Source: JAJRAN01 sp963827135
Lineage (GTDB): Archaea; Thermoplasmatota; Thermoplasmata; Methanomassiliicoccales; UBA472
DNA: 64,000 nt
Assembly: GCA_963827135.1 (NCBI GenBank)
Contig: CAWGZX010000005.1
Coordinates: forward strand, 1 to 64,000
Direction of reading: 5' to 3'
Shown: in pieces, positions 10,468 to 20,047 of the stretch
Layout of the letters: each line of letters begins with the position of its first letter
Position numbering within the stretch: position 1 is the stretch's first letter
Position numbers and translations under genes: made by a program
Notes under the pieces: model-generated
Database searches by the model: none
Seen by the model: only the letters and a program-made list of their open reading frames with translations
What the model was told of the DNA's origin: nothing

Positions 10468-10486
10468 CTCGAAACGGTTATATATG
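10468..10486 (+). promoter_or_regulatory. 16S rRNA promoter (BRE plus TATA)
   Basis: CGAAACGG followed by TTATATAT (TATA about 10478-10485) fits an archaeal BRE/box A. It predicts a start near 10510 and a leader of about 245 nt before the mature 16S. In the rest of 10,164-10,756 I see no supported gene; short open frames there look random. Confidence 0.5.
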
Positions 10487-10687
10487 CGACCGAACTTAGG
10501 GGGAAACTACCTTCAGACATGGTCTGCGTATGGGTGCTGAGTAAGGCCTTGTGCCGTCGATGATGCGCCTCGATTCCAAGATCATGTACAAAGATGGAGA
10601 ATCGAGATCTCCGTTCGTAAGGACGTGTTCTCTCGGTTCTGACGCTCGATGCACAAGATATCGCAATATGTGGTATCGCTGGTGAAA

Positions 10688-10702
10688 CTTGGTTGTACTG
10701 CC
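10688..10702 (+). ncRNA. 5' strand of the 16S processing stem
   Basis: CTTGGTTGTACTGCC here pairs with GGCAGGACACCAAG at 12282-12295, with one bulge and one mismatch. This forms the long helix that brackets archaeal 16S precursors and is cut by the splicing endonuclease at a bulge-helix-bulge. Pairing is seen in the sequence; cleavage is inferred. Confidence 0.6.
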
Positions 10703-10756
10703 AATTTCTGAAAGATACACATCCTTGAGACATTTCAAAGATGTTTCACAGGATCG

Positions 10757-12225
<1,469 letters not shown>

Positions 12226-12244
12226 ACGCAATGACATATAGCAA

Positions 12245-12269
12245 GGGGATAGGCCTCGTGCCAATCCCC
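12245..12269 (+). other. Hairpin in the 16S trailer
   Basis: GGGGAT and ATCCCC flank an inner GGC-CTCGT-GCC stem, giving an interrupted 9-bp hairpin just after the 16S 3' end and inside the processing stem. It may help fold the trailer. Confidence 0.4.
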
Positions 12270-12281
12270 ACCAATTCCGAA

Positions 12282-12295
12282 GGCAGGACACCAAG
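12282..12295 (+). ncRNA. 3' strand of the 16S processing stem
   Basis: GGCAGGACACCAAG is the partner of 10688-10702. From here to 12,409 there is no gene; the stretch is A+T-rich trailer and convergent intergenic sequence. Confidence 0.6.
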
Positions 12296-12409
12296 CACTA
12301 AAATGCATCGAGCGTCATTCGCATATTTTTCTGAATATTCGATGATCAGCTAAGGCTCCATCGAAGAGCATCGATGATGGAACCGGTCTCGAATCGTTCG
12401 CGGGACCCA

Positions 12410-12940
12410 TTAGTTGCCCTTTCGCTCTAAGAAGGCACCGATATCGAGATACATGTGGACGGTCTCCCCCCTTTGGCTTCTCGTACGTTCGAAGCCGTTC
12501 TTGCCATAGAATCCTTCACACCCTTCCTTGGAATCAACGGTCAGAATCCTGCATCCCACGTGCCTTGTGATCTCGATCATGTAGCTTATCGAGATCTCCA
12601 GCATCGCCGTCCCCAACCCCTTCCCCTCCATCCCTTTAGCCGTCGATAGCCTGCCGATCTTAAGGGCGGGAATCGACTTGTAACGGTAGTCGCGAAGGGC
12701 ATCCCCAAGGTCGACGGATTTGACCTTGATGGAATCGGTCAAGAGCGTGAAATAGCCAATAATATCATTCGATTCAGAGATAAGAAGATGCGTCACGGAT
12801 GTCTTGTTGCATTGATCTGCCAGTGCTTCCTCCCATAGATATTTTGTCAGCTCTTGGTCGGAGGAGAGGAAATTTGAGACGTCGCACTTTGCTGTGAGCG
12901 ATCTAATCCGAAAGGGAATCTTGGCTGCCCTTCTTTGCAC
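12410..12940 (-). CDS. GNAT-family N-acetyltransferase, possible toxin of a toxin-antitoxin pair
   Basis: The 176-aa product has the GNAT fold order: an N-terminal part, the strand ESNDIIGYFTLLTDSIKV, and the acetyl-CoA loop with KIGRLSTAKGMEGKGLGTAM (R/Q-x-x-G-x-G/A type). The late motif KEGCEGFYGKNGF completes it. The pattern of a tight GNAT gene overlapping a small upstream ORF matches TacT/AtaT-like acetyltransferase toxins, which modify aminoacyl-tRNA. A GTG at 12940 is the first start and overlaps the preceding gene by 38 bases. Toxin activity is inferred from context; an ordinary acetyltransferase is possible. Confidence 0.7.
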   Translation of the reverse strand: MQRRAAKIPFRIRSLTAKCDVSNFLSSDQELTKYLWEEALADQCNKTSVTHLLISESNDIIGYFTLLTDSIKVKSVDLGDALRDYRYKSIPALKIGRLSTAKGMEGKGLGTAMLEISISYMIEITRHVGCRILTVDSKEGCEGFYGKNGFERTRSQRGETVHMYLDIGAFLERKGN

Positions 12941-13076
12941 GTTCTTGAGCCATTTCGTAAGCGCGGTTCAGCATTTCCATTACACTTGGTGTATATTCGG
13001 GGTTCTCGAGGTATTTTAGAAAATCGATCGCATCCTGCCCCGTGAGCTCCAGACCAACCTCGATCTTCCTTGCCAT
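12903..13076 (-). CDS. Small antitoxin-like protein upstream of GNAT gene
   Basis: The product is about 57 aa: MARKIEVGLELTGQDAIDFL, then YLENPEYTPSVMEML and a charged C-terminal helix (RAYEMAQERAKKG). An earlier ATG at 13085 is possible. It overlaps the GNAT gene in the same direction, typical of type II antitoxins. No DNA-binding family is clear to me; the antitoxin role is by position. Confidence 0.5.
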   Translation of the reverse strand: MARKIEVGLELTGQDAIDFLKYLENPEYTPSVMEMLNRAYEMAQERAKKGSQDSLSD

Positions 13077-13254
13077 TGATAGCACCTTGATGATCCTTAT
13101 GCCCTAATCTGCCGTATTCAATACGTCCTTTGCTCAATAACCTATGCCATAGATGTAGCCATAGGACCAACCAGGACATCGCAATAGGTTTGAGGGAAGA
13201 AGTGGTACCAATTCTACTAGTTCCTGACCATTTCTAACCACCTGCCAAAAGGAC

Positions 13255-13270
13255 GAAACCATAAATAACC
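13255..13270 (+). promoter_or_regulatory. pyrG promoter
   Basis: CGAAACCATAAATAA is a BRE/TATA match about 35 bases before the pyrG start, predicting a leaderless or nearly leaderless mRNA. Confidence 0.45.
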
Positions 13271-13300
13271 TCTAACCAATCTCCCATTCCCGTGGCACAG

Positions 13301-14911
13301 ATGAAGTTCATTTTCGTCACGGGCGGTGTCATTTCCGGGCTTGGGAAGGGCATAACCGCTTCTTCCATCGGCCGCTTGCTGAAATCGCGCGGGCTGAAGG
13401 TCACGGCCATCAAGATCGACCCCTACCTGAACGTCGATGCTGGAACGATGAACCCGTTCGAGCACGGTGAGGTTTTCGTTCTCGATGACGGGGGCGAGGT
13501 GGACCTGGACCTCGGTAACTATGAGCGTTTCCTGGACATATCCGTGACGAGCTCGCACAACATCACCACCGGGAAGGTCTATCGCTCCGTGATCGAGAAG
13601 GAGCGTCTGGGCGAGTACCTCGGGAAGACCGTCCAGATCATCCCGCACATCACCAACGAGATCAAATGTGTGATCAAGAACGTCTCCGATTCCACGGGCG
13701 CGGACCTGTGCATCGTGGAGCTGGGTGGCACAGTCGGCGACATCGAGTCCATGCCTTTCTTGGAGGCCGTCCGTCAGATGAACACCGAGCTGGGCAAGGG
13801 CGAGAACTGCATGTTCGTGCACACGACCCTAGTTCCGATCCTCGGGACGGTGGGAGAGCAGAAGACCAAGCCGACGCAGCACTCTGTGAAGGAGCTGAGG
13901 GCGATCGGAATACAGCCGGATGTCATCGTGGCCAGGGCGAAGGAGCCATTGGAGTACAGCATCAAGCGCAAAATATCCCTGTTCTGCGACGTGCCGCTGG
14001 AGGCGGTGATGTCATGCCCGGATGCCAGATCGATATACGAGGTCCCCCTGATCCTGGAGGAGCAGGGCCTGACGGAGTTCATCATCAAGCGCCTCAAGCT
14101 CGCGGACGCGGGCCAGGACCTCACGGAATGGAAGTCGTTCCTCTCCAAGGTCGTCAACCCCACCCGGTCGGTGAAGATCGCCTGCGTAGGCAAGTACACC
14201 CATCTCGCCGACTCGTACATCTCGCACCTGGAGGCGTTCCACCACGCCGGCGCGGAGCTGGAGACCAAGGTGGAGATGGCCTTCATCGACTCCGAGGTCA
14301 TCCAGGAGAAGGGGGTAATCCCCGATCTGGCCCAGGCCGACGGCATCCTCATCCCCGGCGGGTTCGGGAGCCGCGGGATCGAGGGCAAGATCAAGGCCTG
14401 CCGATACGCGCGGGAGAACAAGGTTCCGTTCCTCGGGGTCTGCCTGGGCTTCCAGATGGCGACGATCGAGGTGGCCCGCCACCTGCTGGACATGGAGGGC
14501 GCGAACACGACGGAAATAGACCCGGAGACCAAGTTCCCGGTCATCGACCTCCTCCCGGAGCAGAGGGATGTGAAGAAGAAGGGGGCGACCATGCGCCTGG
14601 GGGCGCAGCCGGTGGTGGTGGCTGAGGACAGCCGGGCCTTCGAGCTCTACGGCAACAAGAACCTGGTGATGGAGCGCCACCGCCACAGGTACGAAGTGAA
14701 CCCGAAGTACATCGAAGAGTTCGAGAAGGCGGGCTGGCGCTTCAGCGGCAAGGCTCCGGACGGGGTCAAGATGGAGATCGGCGAGCTCGCGGGGCACCCC
14801 TACTATATGGCCTCGCAGTTCCACCCCGAGTTCAAGTCCAGGCCGGGCAAGCCCTCCCCGCTGCACTTCGGCTTGGTGAGGGCGGCGCTGCAACGCAAGT
14901 ACCAGTCATGA
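13301..14911 (+). CDS. pyrG: CTP synthase
   Basis: This enzyme converts UTP, ATP and glutamine to CTP in pyrimidine synthesis. The N-terminal synthetase domain opens with MKFIFVTGGVISGLGKGI (P-loop-like) and IKIDPYLNVDAGTMNPFEHG. The C-terminal class I glutaminase domain has the nucleophile Cys near residue 380 (FLGVCLGFQMA) and the HPE of its triad (SQFHPEFKSRP). At 536 aa it is full length. ATG at 13301 matches family N-termini; a GTG nine bases upstream would add three residues. It is monocistronic, with its own TATA element, and reads toward aIF2-beta. Intact and G+C-rich like the other core genes. Confidence 0.97.
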   Translation: MKFIFVTGGVISGLGKGITASSIGRLLKSRGLKVTAIKIDPYLNVDAGTMNPFEHGEVFVLDDGGEVDLDLGNYERFLDISVTSSHNITTGKVYRSVIEKERLGEYLGKTVQIIPHITNEIKCVIKNVSDSTGADLCIVELGGTVGDIESMPFLEAVRQMNTELGKGENCMFVHTTLVPILGTVGEQKTKPTQHSVKELRAIGIQPDVIVARAKEPLEYSIKRKISLFCDVPLEAVMSCPDARSIYEVPLILEEQGLTEFIIKRLKLADAGQDLTEWKSFLSKVVNPTRSVKIACVGKYTHLADSYISHLEAFHHAGAELETKVEMAFIDSEVIQEKGVIPDLAQADGILIPGGFGSRGIEGKIKACRYARENKVPFLGVCLGFQMATIEVARHLLDMEGANTTEIDPETKFPVIDLLPEQRDVKKKGATMRLGAQPVVVAEDSRAFELYGNKNLVMERHRHRYEVNPKYIEEFEKAGWRFSGKAPDGVKMEIGELAGHPYYMASQFHPEFKSRPGKPSPLHFGLVRAALQRKYQS

Positions 14912-14978
14912 GACGTGCATCGGGCCGAAAGCAAATTTTATTAACGAGGTCATGCTACCAAGGTCGAGCGCGATAAGC

Positions 14979-15617
14979 ATGGCCGATGACGATTACCTAT
15001 CATTGCTAGAGCGGGCGAAGGAGAAGCTGCCTGAGAAGATCGAGAAGCACGAGCGCTTCACCGTGCCCGAGCCAGACATCTTCATGGAGGGCAAGATCAC
15101 CGTTATCCGCAACTTCGGCGACATCGTCGACACGCTCAGGCGGGACGAGGAGCACCTGGTCCAGTACCTGCTCAGGGAGCTTGGCACGCCAGGCCACGTG
15201 GAGGGCAGGAGGCTCATCCTCAAGGCCAAGCTCAACCCGCAGCAGATCGCCGACCGCATCATGTCCTATACGGAGACGTTCGTGCTCTGCTCGGAGTGCG
15301 GCAGGCCGGACACCCGCATCAACAAGGAGGGCCGCGTCCTGATACTCGAGTGCGAGGCCTGCGGCGCTCACCGCCCCGTGAACGTGCGCAAGACCGCGGT
15401 CAAGAAGGAGGAGCTGGACGCCGTCATCGAGGGGCAGATCTACGAGGTCATGATCGAGGACGTGGGGAAGAAGGGCGATGGCGTCGCCCGAAGAGGGAAC
15501 GTCATCATCTACGTCCCTGGGGCCGGCAAGGGCTCCCGGGTCCACGTCAAGATCACCAAGAGGTCCGGCAACGTATCGTTCGCCACCGTGACCCAGGAAC
15601 CGGCCACTGCTCGTTAA
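14979..15617 (+). CDS. Translation initiation factor aIF2 subunit beta with C-terminal TRAM domain
   Basis: It is a subunit of the archaeal aIF2 complex that delivers initiator tRNA to the ribosome. The core has the aIF2-beta fold (VIRNFGDIVDTLRRDEEHL, YLLRELGTPGHVEG) and the C4 zinc ribbon (LCSECGRPDTRI ... LECEACGAHRPV). The last 60 residues (GQIYEVMIEDVGKKGDGVAR, IIYVPGAGKGSRV) are a TRAM domain, an RNA-binding addition known in some euryarchaeal aIF2-beta proteins. I chose ATG 14979 because the TATA-like TTTTATTAA at about 14,937 places the transcript start after the earlier ATG at 14952. Confidence 0.92.
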   Translation: MADDDYLSLLERAKEKLPEKIEKHERFTVPEPDIFMEGKITVIRNFGDIVDTLRRDEEHLVQYLLRELGTPGHVEGRRLILKAKLNPQQIADRIMSYTETFVLCSECGRPDTRINKEGRVLILECEACGAHRPVNVRKTAVKKEELDAVIEGQIYEVMIEDVGKKGDGVARRGNVIIYVPGAGKGSRVHVKITKRSGNVSFATVTQEPATAR

Positions 15618-15638
15618 GGAATCTCTTCCATCCTTCTT

Positions 15639-16151
15639 TCAAGCATCGAGCGCTTGCTGGTCCGCTGACCCGACCTCGGTACCGGCGGGCAGCGCCATCC
15701 TCTTGGAATGCGTGGTACCAGGCAGCACGCCTTCCAGGTCCTCGGCCATCCTGGTGACTAGGTGATCCCTTCCGAAGAGCGCTAGGGATATCTCCAGTAC
15801 CTTCCCCTGGACCTCAGGCTCAGGGACGAAGCCTATCGTCTGCAGGTATTCATAGAGGAAGGAGTGGAACAGCATCTCCCTGAGGTGCCCCTGCGCCTCC
15901 TTTCCGGTCAGCTCGACCGCCCTGCGGTTGATGACGAGGAGGTTGCAGCCCATAGGATGCAGCGCCAAAGGCGCCTTGCCTCCTTGGTCCTCTAGCTCCA
16001 CGATCCCAAGGTCCAGCCCTGTTCTTACCACTCCCACCTGCTCCTTCACCGCTTCCCTTACTAGCTCGAATATCTCGTGGACGTCGTGCGAGGAGGCGAG
16101 GCGTCGGGCATAACGTTCGGGGAAGAACTCCTTGAGGTCGTTGGCGCGCAT
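15639..16151 (-). CDS. Conserved hypothetical protein
   Basis: A 170-aa soluble protein starting MRANDLKEFFPERYARRLA. It contains VHEIFELVREAVKEQVGVVR, a strand-rich middle (LGIVELEDQGGKAPLALH) and HLREMLFHSFLYEYLQTIG. I do not recognise the family and see no Cys cluster, signal peptide or membrane segment. An upstream ATG at 16256 would add 35 poorly structured residues that overlap the divergent presenilin promoter, so the internal start is preferred. Confidence 0.6.
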   Translation of the reverse strand: MRANDLKEFFPERYARRLASSHDVHEIFELVREAVKEQVGVVRTGLDLGIVELEDQGGKAPLALHPMGCNLLVINRRAVELTGKEAQGHLREMLFHSFLYEYLQTIGFVPEPEVQGKVLEISLALFGRDHLVTRMAEDLEGVLPGTTHSKRMALPAGTEVGSADQQALDA

Positions 16152-16267
16152 CTTCTCCTCGAACGCAAGAGAGGAGGGAGATATGAAGCTATCCGCGCGA
16201 CATTTGCCGGACAGCGAAGCAGCTGGCCACATAAGGTTATCTAGCATGGGGTTCATCCCCGCGGGCG

Positions 16268-17188
16268 ATGAGGGAGCGCTCGCCCCTGCTCTGGGTCTTC
16301 CTGCTGTTCGTAGCCGTGCAGCTGGCCGCCCTGGCCCTCGCTCCCTTCTACCCGTCGGACTATGGCGCGTTCCCGGACCAGAACGACCCGGTCAACCCAC
16401 TGCTCTACGTGGGGATGCTCATCCTCATGACCGGGCTGATCCTCCTTCTGATCAAGCTCGGGCTGCAGCTGGTGATCAAGGTCATCTTCATGTTCGCGGT
16501 GGCGATGACCTCCATCTTCGTCTTCCTGCCATTGGTGTACCAGGTGCTCCCGGATGGGGACCTCGCCATGTTAGTGTCGTTCTTGCTAGGGATCGGCCTG
16601 GTGGCGGCCCTTTTGCTCAAGCCAGAATGGTACGTGGTCAACCTAGTAGGCTTCGTGGTCGGCTGCGGTGCCGCGATCGTCCTGGGCATCTCCTTCGGGA
16701 TCCTACCGGTGCTGATATTGCTCGTCGCCCTAGGTATCTACGATGCCATCTCCGTCTACAAGACCAAGCACATGCTGGCCTTGGCGGACGGCGTGGTGCC
16801 GCTGCGCCTCCCGATCCTGTTTGTGGTCCCAAAGGAGAAGGACTTCACCATGGACAGCCTGGACAAGGGGGGCTCGGTGACCGAGAGGTCGGCCGAGGAG
16901 CGCGGGGCCATGCTCATGGGCGTCGGGGACGCGGTGATCCCGGCCATACTGGCGGTCTCGGTTTTCCTCTCGCTCCCGTCGGAGGCCGGCAGCATCCAGT
17001 ACGCCAATCTCATCGTGGCGCTCGGGGCCTTCCTCGGCTCCTGCGTCGGCTTCTTCGTGCTCATGGGCTACGTCGCCAAGGGCAGGCCTCAGGCCGGGCT
17101 GCCCCTGCTCAACGGCGGCGCGATCATCGGCTTCATGCTGACCTACCTGCTAGTGTTCCAGGACCTCAGCTTCGGCATAATTGTCTAG
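16268..17188 (+). CDS. Presenilin/signal-peptide-peptidase family intramembrane aspartyl protease (PSH)
   Basis: A 306-aa polytopic membrane protein with about nine hydrophobic segments. The two catalytic Asp motifs are present: YD in ALGIYDAISVYKTKH and GxGD in LMGVGDAVIP, with a hydrophilic loop between them. A PAL-like signature follows (GLPLLNGGAIIGF). Archaeal PSH proteases cut peptides within the membrane; the substrate here is unknown. A TATA-like element (AAGGTTATC near 16,232) predicts a leaderless transcript starting at the ATG. It reads toward the phosphoesterase gene 40 bases downstream. Confidence 0.85.
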   Translation: MRERSPLLWVFLLFVAVQLAALALAPFYPSDYGAFPDQNDPVNPLLYVGMLILMTGLILLLIKLGLQLVIKVIFMFAVAMTSIFVFLPLVYQVLPDGDLAMLVSFLLGIGLVAALLLKPEWYVVNLVGFVVGCGAAIVLGISFGILPVLILLVALGIYDAISVYKTKHMLALADGVVPLRLPILFVVPKEKDFTMDSLDKGGSVTERSAEERGAMLMGVGDAVIPAILAVSVFLSLPSEAGSIQYANLIVALGAFLGSCVGFFVLMGYVAKGRPQAGLPLLNGGAIIGFMLTYLLVFQDLSFGIIV

Positions 17189-17228
17189 GTCCTCGGCAAA
17201 GTCTATCACGCGGCTAGGCCATTCTCCC

Positions 17229-17879
17229 ATGGCCATGAGATTCCTGGTGCTGTCCGACGTGCATGGGCGCGTGAAGGTCGCCCGCTTCGCCAACCGCCTG
17301 CTGAAGGACATGTCCCTGGACGGCGCCATCGTGCTGGGCGACATAACCCATTTCGGGCCACCGTCCTGGGCCTCGGAGTTCCTCTCCCAATTGATCAGGC
17401 CAGCCTATGCGGTGCCAGGGAATTGCGACCCGCTCGGCACCTTGCAGAATATCGAGGAAGCGGCCACGTCCCTGCACCGCAGGAAGGTCAGGGTGGACGG
17501 TTGGACGCTGGGAGGCCATGGAGGCTCCAATCCCACGATATTCAACACCCCGAACGAGATGCCTGAGGAGGAGATCGAGGGCGGCCTCCGGCCGATCATG
17601 GAGAGGGGGATGGTGCTCGTCGTCCACTGCCCTCCACTGGGGACGTTGGACCTGACCTCGGTCAACAGGCACGCAGGGAGCGTGGCCATTGCCCGCCTGG
17701 TCGAGGAGTTCAGGCCACGGGTGGTCTTGAGCGGTCACATCCACGAGGCTAGGGGGATCGTGGAGAAGGACGGCACCTTGTACATGAACCCGGGAGCGGC
17801 CAAGGACGGCTTCTCGGCCGTAATCGATCTGGGGATAGAGGCTAAAGCCACATTGCTGGAGAGGACGCCCGAGGAATGA
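17229..17879 (+). CDS. Calcineurin-like metallophosphoesterase (YfcE-like)
   Basis: About 216 aa with the family's metal-binding motifs in order: D-x-H (VLSDVHGR), GD (VLGDITH), GNCD (PGNCDPLG), a late His (VHCPPLG), and GHxH (VLSGHIHEARG). Such enzymes hydrolyse phosphomono- or diesters with two metals; the substrate is unknown. ATG codons at 17229 and 17235 are both possible; the longer frame upstream overlaps the end of the presenilin gene and adds unrelated residues. It converges on the ferredoxin-type gene with no gap. Confidence 0.82.
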   Translation: MAMRFLVLSDVHGRVKVARFANRLLKDMSLDGAIVLGDITHFGPPSWASEFLSQLIRPAYAVPGNCDPLGTLQNIEEAATSLHRRKVRVDGWTLGGHGGSNPTIFNTPNEMPEEEIEGGLRPIMERGMVLVVHCPPLGTLDLTSVNRHAGSVAIARLVEEFRPRVVLSGHIHEARGIVEKDGTLYMNPGAAKDGFSAVIDLGIEAKATLLERTPEE

Positions 17880-18563
17880 TCAGACCGGGCAGGCCTTGAG
17901 GCAAAGGCCGCACCTCATGCCGCCGAGGTGGGAGAACATGTAGTCGCCGCACTTGTGCTTGTGGATCTCGCCGTTGGCATGGAGGGCTTGCACCGGACAG
18001 ACCGCCACACAGCGCTGGCAATCCTTGCATTTCTCGTGCACGAGGGGCATGGCCGGCTTCCCGTGCTCCAGCACCGCATTGGTAAGGATGGCGGTAAGCC
18101 TGACCCTCGGGCCGTACTCCGGGGTGATGAGCAGGTGGTTGATGCCGTAGTTGCCGAGGCCGGCATGATAGGCGGCCCACTTGACCGACAGGTCGGCCAT
18201 CAGCGATTTCTTGTCCGCGTACCAGTACCCGAACTCGCTCCCCTCGTTCGGCACGATGCTGGCCTTGAAGCCCTTCCTCTCGAGGTGGCGGGCGAGCTTG
18301 AACGACATCCCCCTGAGGGCCACGGTGGCGGCTATGAGCGTGTTGGTGTACTCCGGCCTTCCCTTGGGAAGGGGGTCTATGGCGCCGCTAGGAATGGCCA
18401 CGGCCACGATGACCACCGAGCGCACCCCTTCCATGAAGTCCTGGGGCTTGTTGCCTTGGTACACTCGGTCCAGGAAGCAGTCGGCGTCGGCGATGCCGAA
18501 CAGGTCGGCGCCCTCGCGCATGCCCAGCTCCCGCAGCTCTTGGCTCAGGTCGGCTGTGTCCAT
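17880..18563 (-). CDS. QueG-like 4Fe-4S protein (epoxyqueuosine reductase family)
   Basis: A 227-aa protein with a QueG-like N-terminal part (GADLFGIADADCFLD, VVIVAVAIPSGAID, AAYHAGLGNYGINHLLITPE) and a C-terminal ferredoxin part with CKDCQRCVAVCP and MRCGLCLKACPV. It is shorter than bacterial QueG and lacks the HEAT repeats. True epoxyqueuosine reductases need cobalamin, and related short archaeal proteins have unknown substrates, so only the family is assigned. ATG 18563 fits the family N-terminus. Confidence 0.75.
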   Translation of the reverse strand: MDTADLSQELRELGMREGADLFGIADADCFLDRVYQGNKPQDFMEGVRSVVIVAVAIPSGAIDPLPKGRPEYTNTLIAATVALRGMSFKLARHLERKGFKASIVPNEGSEFGYWYADKKSLMADLSVKWAAYHAGLGNYGINHLLITPEYGPRVRLTAILTNAVLEHGKPAMPLVHEKCKDCQRCVAVCPVQALHANGEIHKHKCGDYMFSHLGGMRCGLCLKACPV

Positions 18564-18634
18564 ATGTACCGATGTCGAATCGACGCTCCTGTGGTATAAA
18601 TGATTGTCCTGGGATGTGGAGTCGCCGTTAGTTC

Positions 18635-18799
18635 CTATAACAACAGCAGCCCGACGACCGTGGCCACCACCATGATGACGGCTAAGATGAGGATGAGGAT
18701 ATTCCCCATCTTCCTTCCCTTGGTGAACACGTTCCCACAGCTGGAGCATTTGCTGGCCTCGTCAGGGTTCATGGTACCGCACTTCTCGCAGAAAGGCAT
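18635..18799 (-). CDS. Zinc-ribbon, single-pass membrane miniprotein (54 aa)
   Basis: The minus strand encodes MPFCEKCGTMNPDEASKCSS then CGNVFTKGRK, a CxxC-CxxC zinc ribbon. A single hydrophobic segment, MGNILILILAVIMVVATVVG, reaches the C-terminus. Such zinc-ribbon membrane miniproteins are common in archaea with unknown roles. It lies 70 bases upstream of the QueG-like gene on the same strand and could share its transcript. Confidence 0.7.
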   Translation of the reverse strand: MPFCEKCGTMNPDEASKCSSCGNVFTKGRKMGNILILILAVIMVVATVVGLLLL

Positions 18800-18974
18800 C
18801 GGCAGGTCCTCCTCGGGTCGCTGCTAGGGGAGAGCCTTAACTACATAATGATTCTATCGGCCTGGTTCATTATGGAGGGTAGTGGCTCGACCCTCTGGAC
18901 GCAGATAAGCTCGCCATCGTGCCTGGAGTCGGAAACCTATTTATACCACGTTCCATTTTTGCCATCAGGTTACT

Positions 18975-19355
18975 ATGGCACTATGGCAGGGCAAATCCAA
19001 GCGCAAGCCTTCTGGTGGAAGGTTGCGCCTGGCCAGGAAGAAGAGGCGCTTCGAGATCGGTAGGGACGCTGAGTTCACCTACCTGGGCGAGTCGCGCCTG
19101 GAGAAGCTCCGCACCCGCGGAGGCAACATCAAGGTCAGGGCGTTCAAGGCCAACTTCGCCAACGTCGTCGACCCCGGCACGAAGAAGACCCAGAAGGTCA
19201 AGATCCTCACCGTGAAGGAGAACTCCGCCAACCCGAACTACGTCCAGCGCAACATCATCAACAAGGGTGCCATGATCCAGACCGAGATCGGCCTGGCCAA
19301 GGTGACCTCCCGTCCCGGACAGGACGGGGCGGTGAACGCGGTCCTGGTGAAGTGA
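18975..19355 (+). CDS. rps8e: 30S ribosomal protein S8e
   Basis: 126 aa starting MALWQGKSKRKPSGGRLR with the S8e signature region (KKRRFEIGRDAEFT, RTRGGNIKVRAFKANFA) and a basic composition. It is an archaeal/eukaryotic small-subunit protein. A TTTATA box near 18,940 lies about 30 bases before the ATG, so the mRNA is probably leaderless. Full length and intact; srp19 follows 36 bases on. Confidence 0.95.
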   Translation: MALWQGKSKRKPSGGRLRLARKKRRFEIGRDAEFTYLGESRLEKLRTRGGNIKVRAFKANFANVVDPGTKKTQKVKILTVKENSANPNYVQRNIINKGAMIQTEIGLAKVTSRPGQDGAVNAVLVK

Positions 19356-19391
19356 GCTCTCGCTCGCCTGATGCCATAGGATGGTGGGGCC

Positions 19392-19679
19392 GTGGACGAG
19401 GAGAAGGCGTGGGTCCTCTGGCCCGAATATTTTGATATCAATCTCACCAGGGGCGAGGGGCGCAAGGTCAAGAAGTCCTTGGCTATCGCCCAGCCCAACA
19501 CCGAGCTCATCTCCAAGGCCTGCCAGAGCCTCGGGCTGGAGCACAAGGTGGAAGAGGAGAAGGCGTATCCTGGCCAATGGCACCGCAAGAAAGGAAGGGT
19601 GCTGGTGGACAAGAAGATGCCCAAGTCCCAGCTCCTGACCAAGGTCGGAGAGCGTCTGGTCCGCTATCAGCGGTCCTGA
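19392..19679 (+). CDS. srp19: Signal recognition particle 19 kDa protein
   Basis: 95 aa matching SRP19: LWPEYFDINLTRGEGRKV, then the basic stretch YPGQWHRKKGRVLVDKK. It binds SRP RNA and allows SRP54 to assemble for co-translational membrane targeting. It is the second gene after rps8e and its 3' end overlaps the convergent DUF211 gene by about 13 bases. Confidence 0.92.
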   Translation: MDEEKAWVLWPEYFDINLTRGEGRKVKKSLAIAQPNTELISKACQSLGLEHKVEEEKAYPGQWHRKKGRVLVDKKMPKSQLLTKVGERLVRYQRS

Positions 19680-19957
19680 GGCGTCTCCACTTCCTCCACC
19701 AGCTTCTTGCCAGCGGAGACGCTGTCGACCGAGTGGATCACCGCTCCCGACTCAGATATCGCCTGCTCCAGCACATCGAAGTCGATGGAGTTGCCCTCGA
19801 TGGTTATCTTGATGCTCTCCGTCTCCTGGTCCACTTCCTCGAGGGTGCAGTTGACCCCGGAGACACCCTCCAGCACGCTCAGCCGGCGCGCCAGCTCCAC
19901 GATGGAGGGGTGATGCGGCTTGAGAACGTCCAAGACAAGTCGCCGAATGTCCGTCAT
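19667..19957 (-). CDS. DUF211 family protein
   Basis: 96 aa starting MTDIRRLVLDVLKPHHPSI, with VSGVNCTLEEVDQETESIKI and FDVLEQAISESGAVIHSVD. This is the archaeal DUF211 family, a ferredoxin-like fold forming rings; its function is not established. The upstream ATG at 20008 would overlap the promoter of nnr, so 19957 is chosen. Confidence 0.85.
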   Translation of the reverse strand: MTDIRRLVLDVLKPHHPSIVELARRLSVLEGVSGVNCTLEEVDQETESIKITIEGNSIDFDVLEQAISESGAVIHSVDSVSAGKKLVEEVETPQDR

Positions 19958-20047
19958 GTTATACCTTTCTTCAAATATGGAGCCCTCAGTATTAAAATGA
20001 TGCTTCATTCGGAAAATATTAATCGCAGCCAGGCTAATAGGAACGGC

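Noticed and set aside
10401..10733. Minus-strand open frame between tRNA-Ser and 16S
   Set aside because: It overlaps the rRNA promoter and leader; composition looks random and no start context or family is visible.
13666..14625. Second plus-strand frame inside pyrG
   Set aside because: Gly/Arg/Pro-rich out-of-frame reading of pyrG with no motifs.
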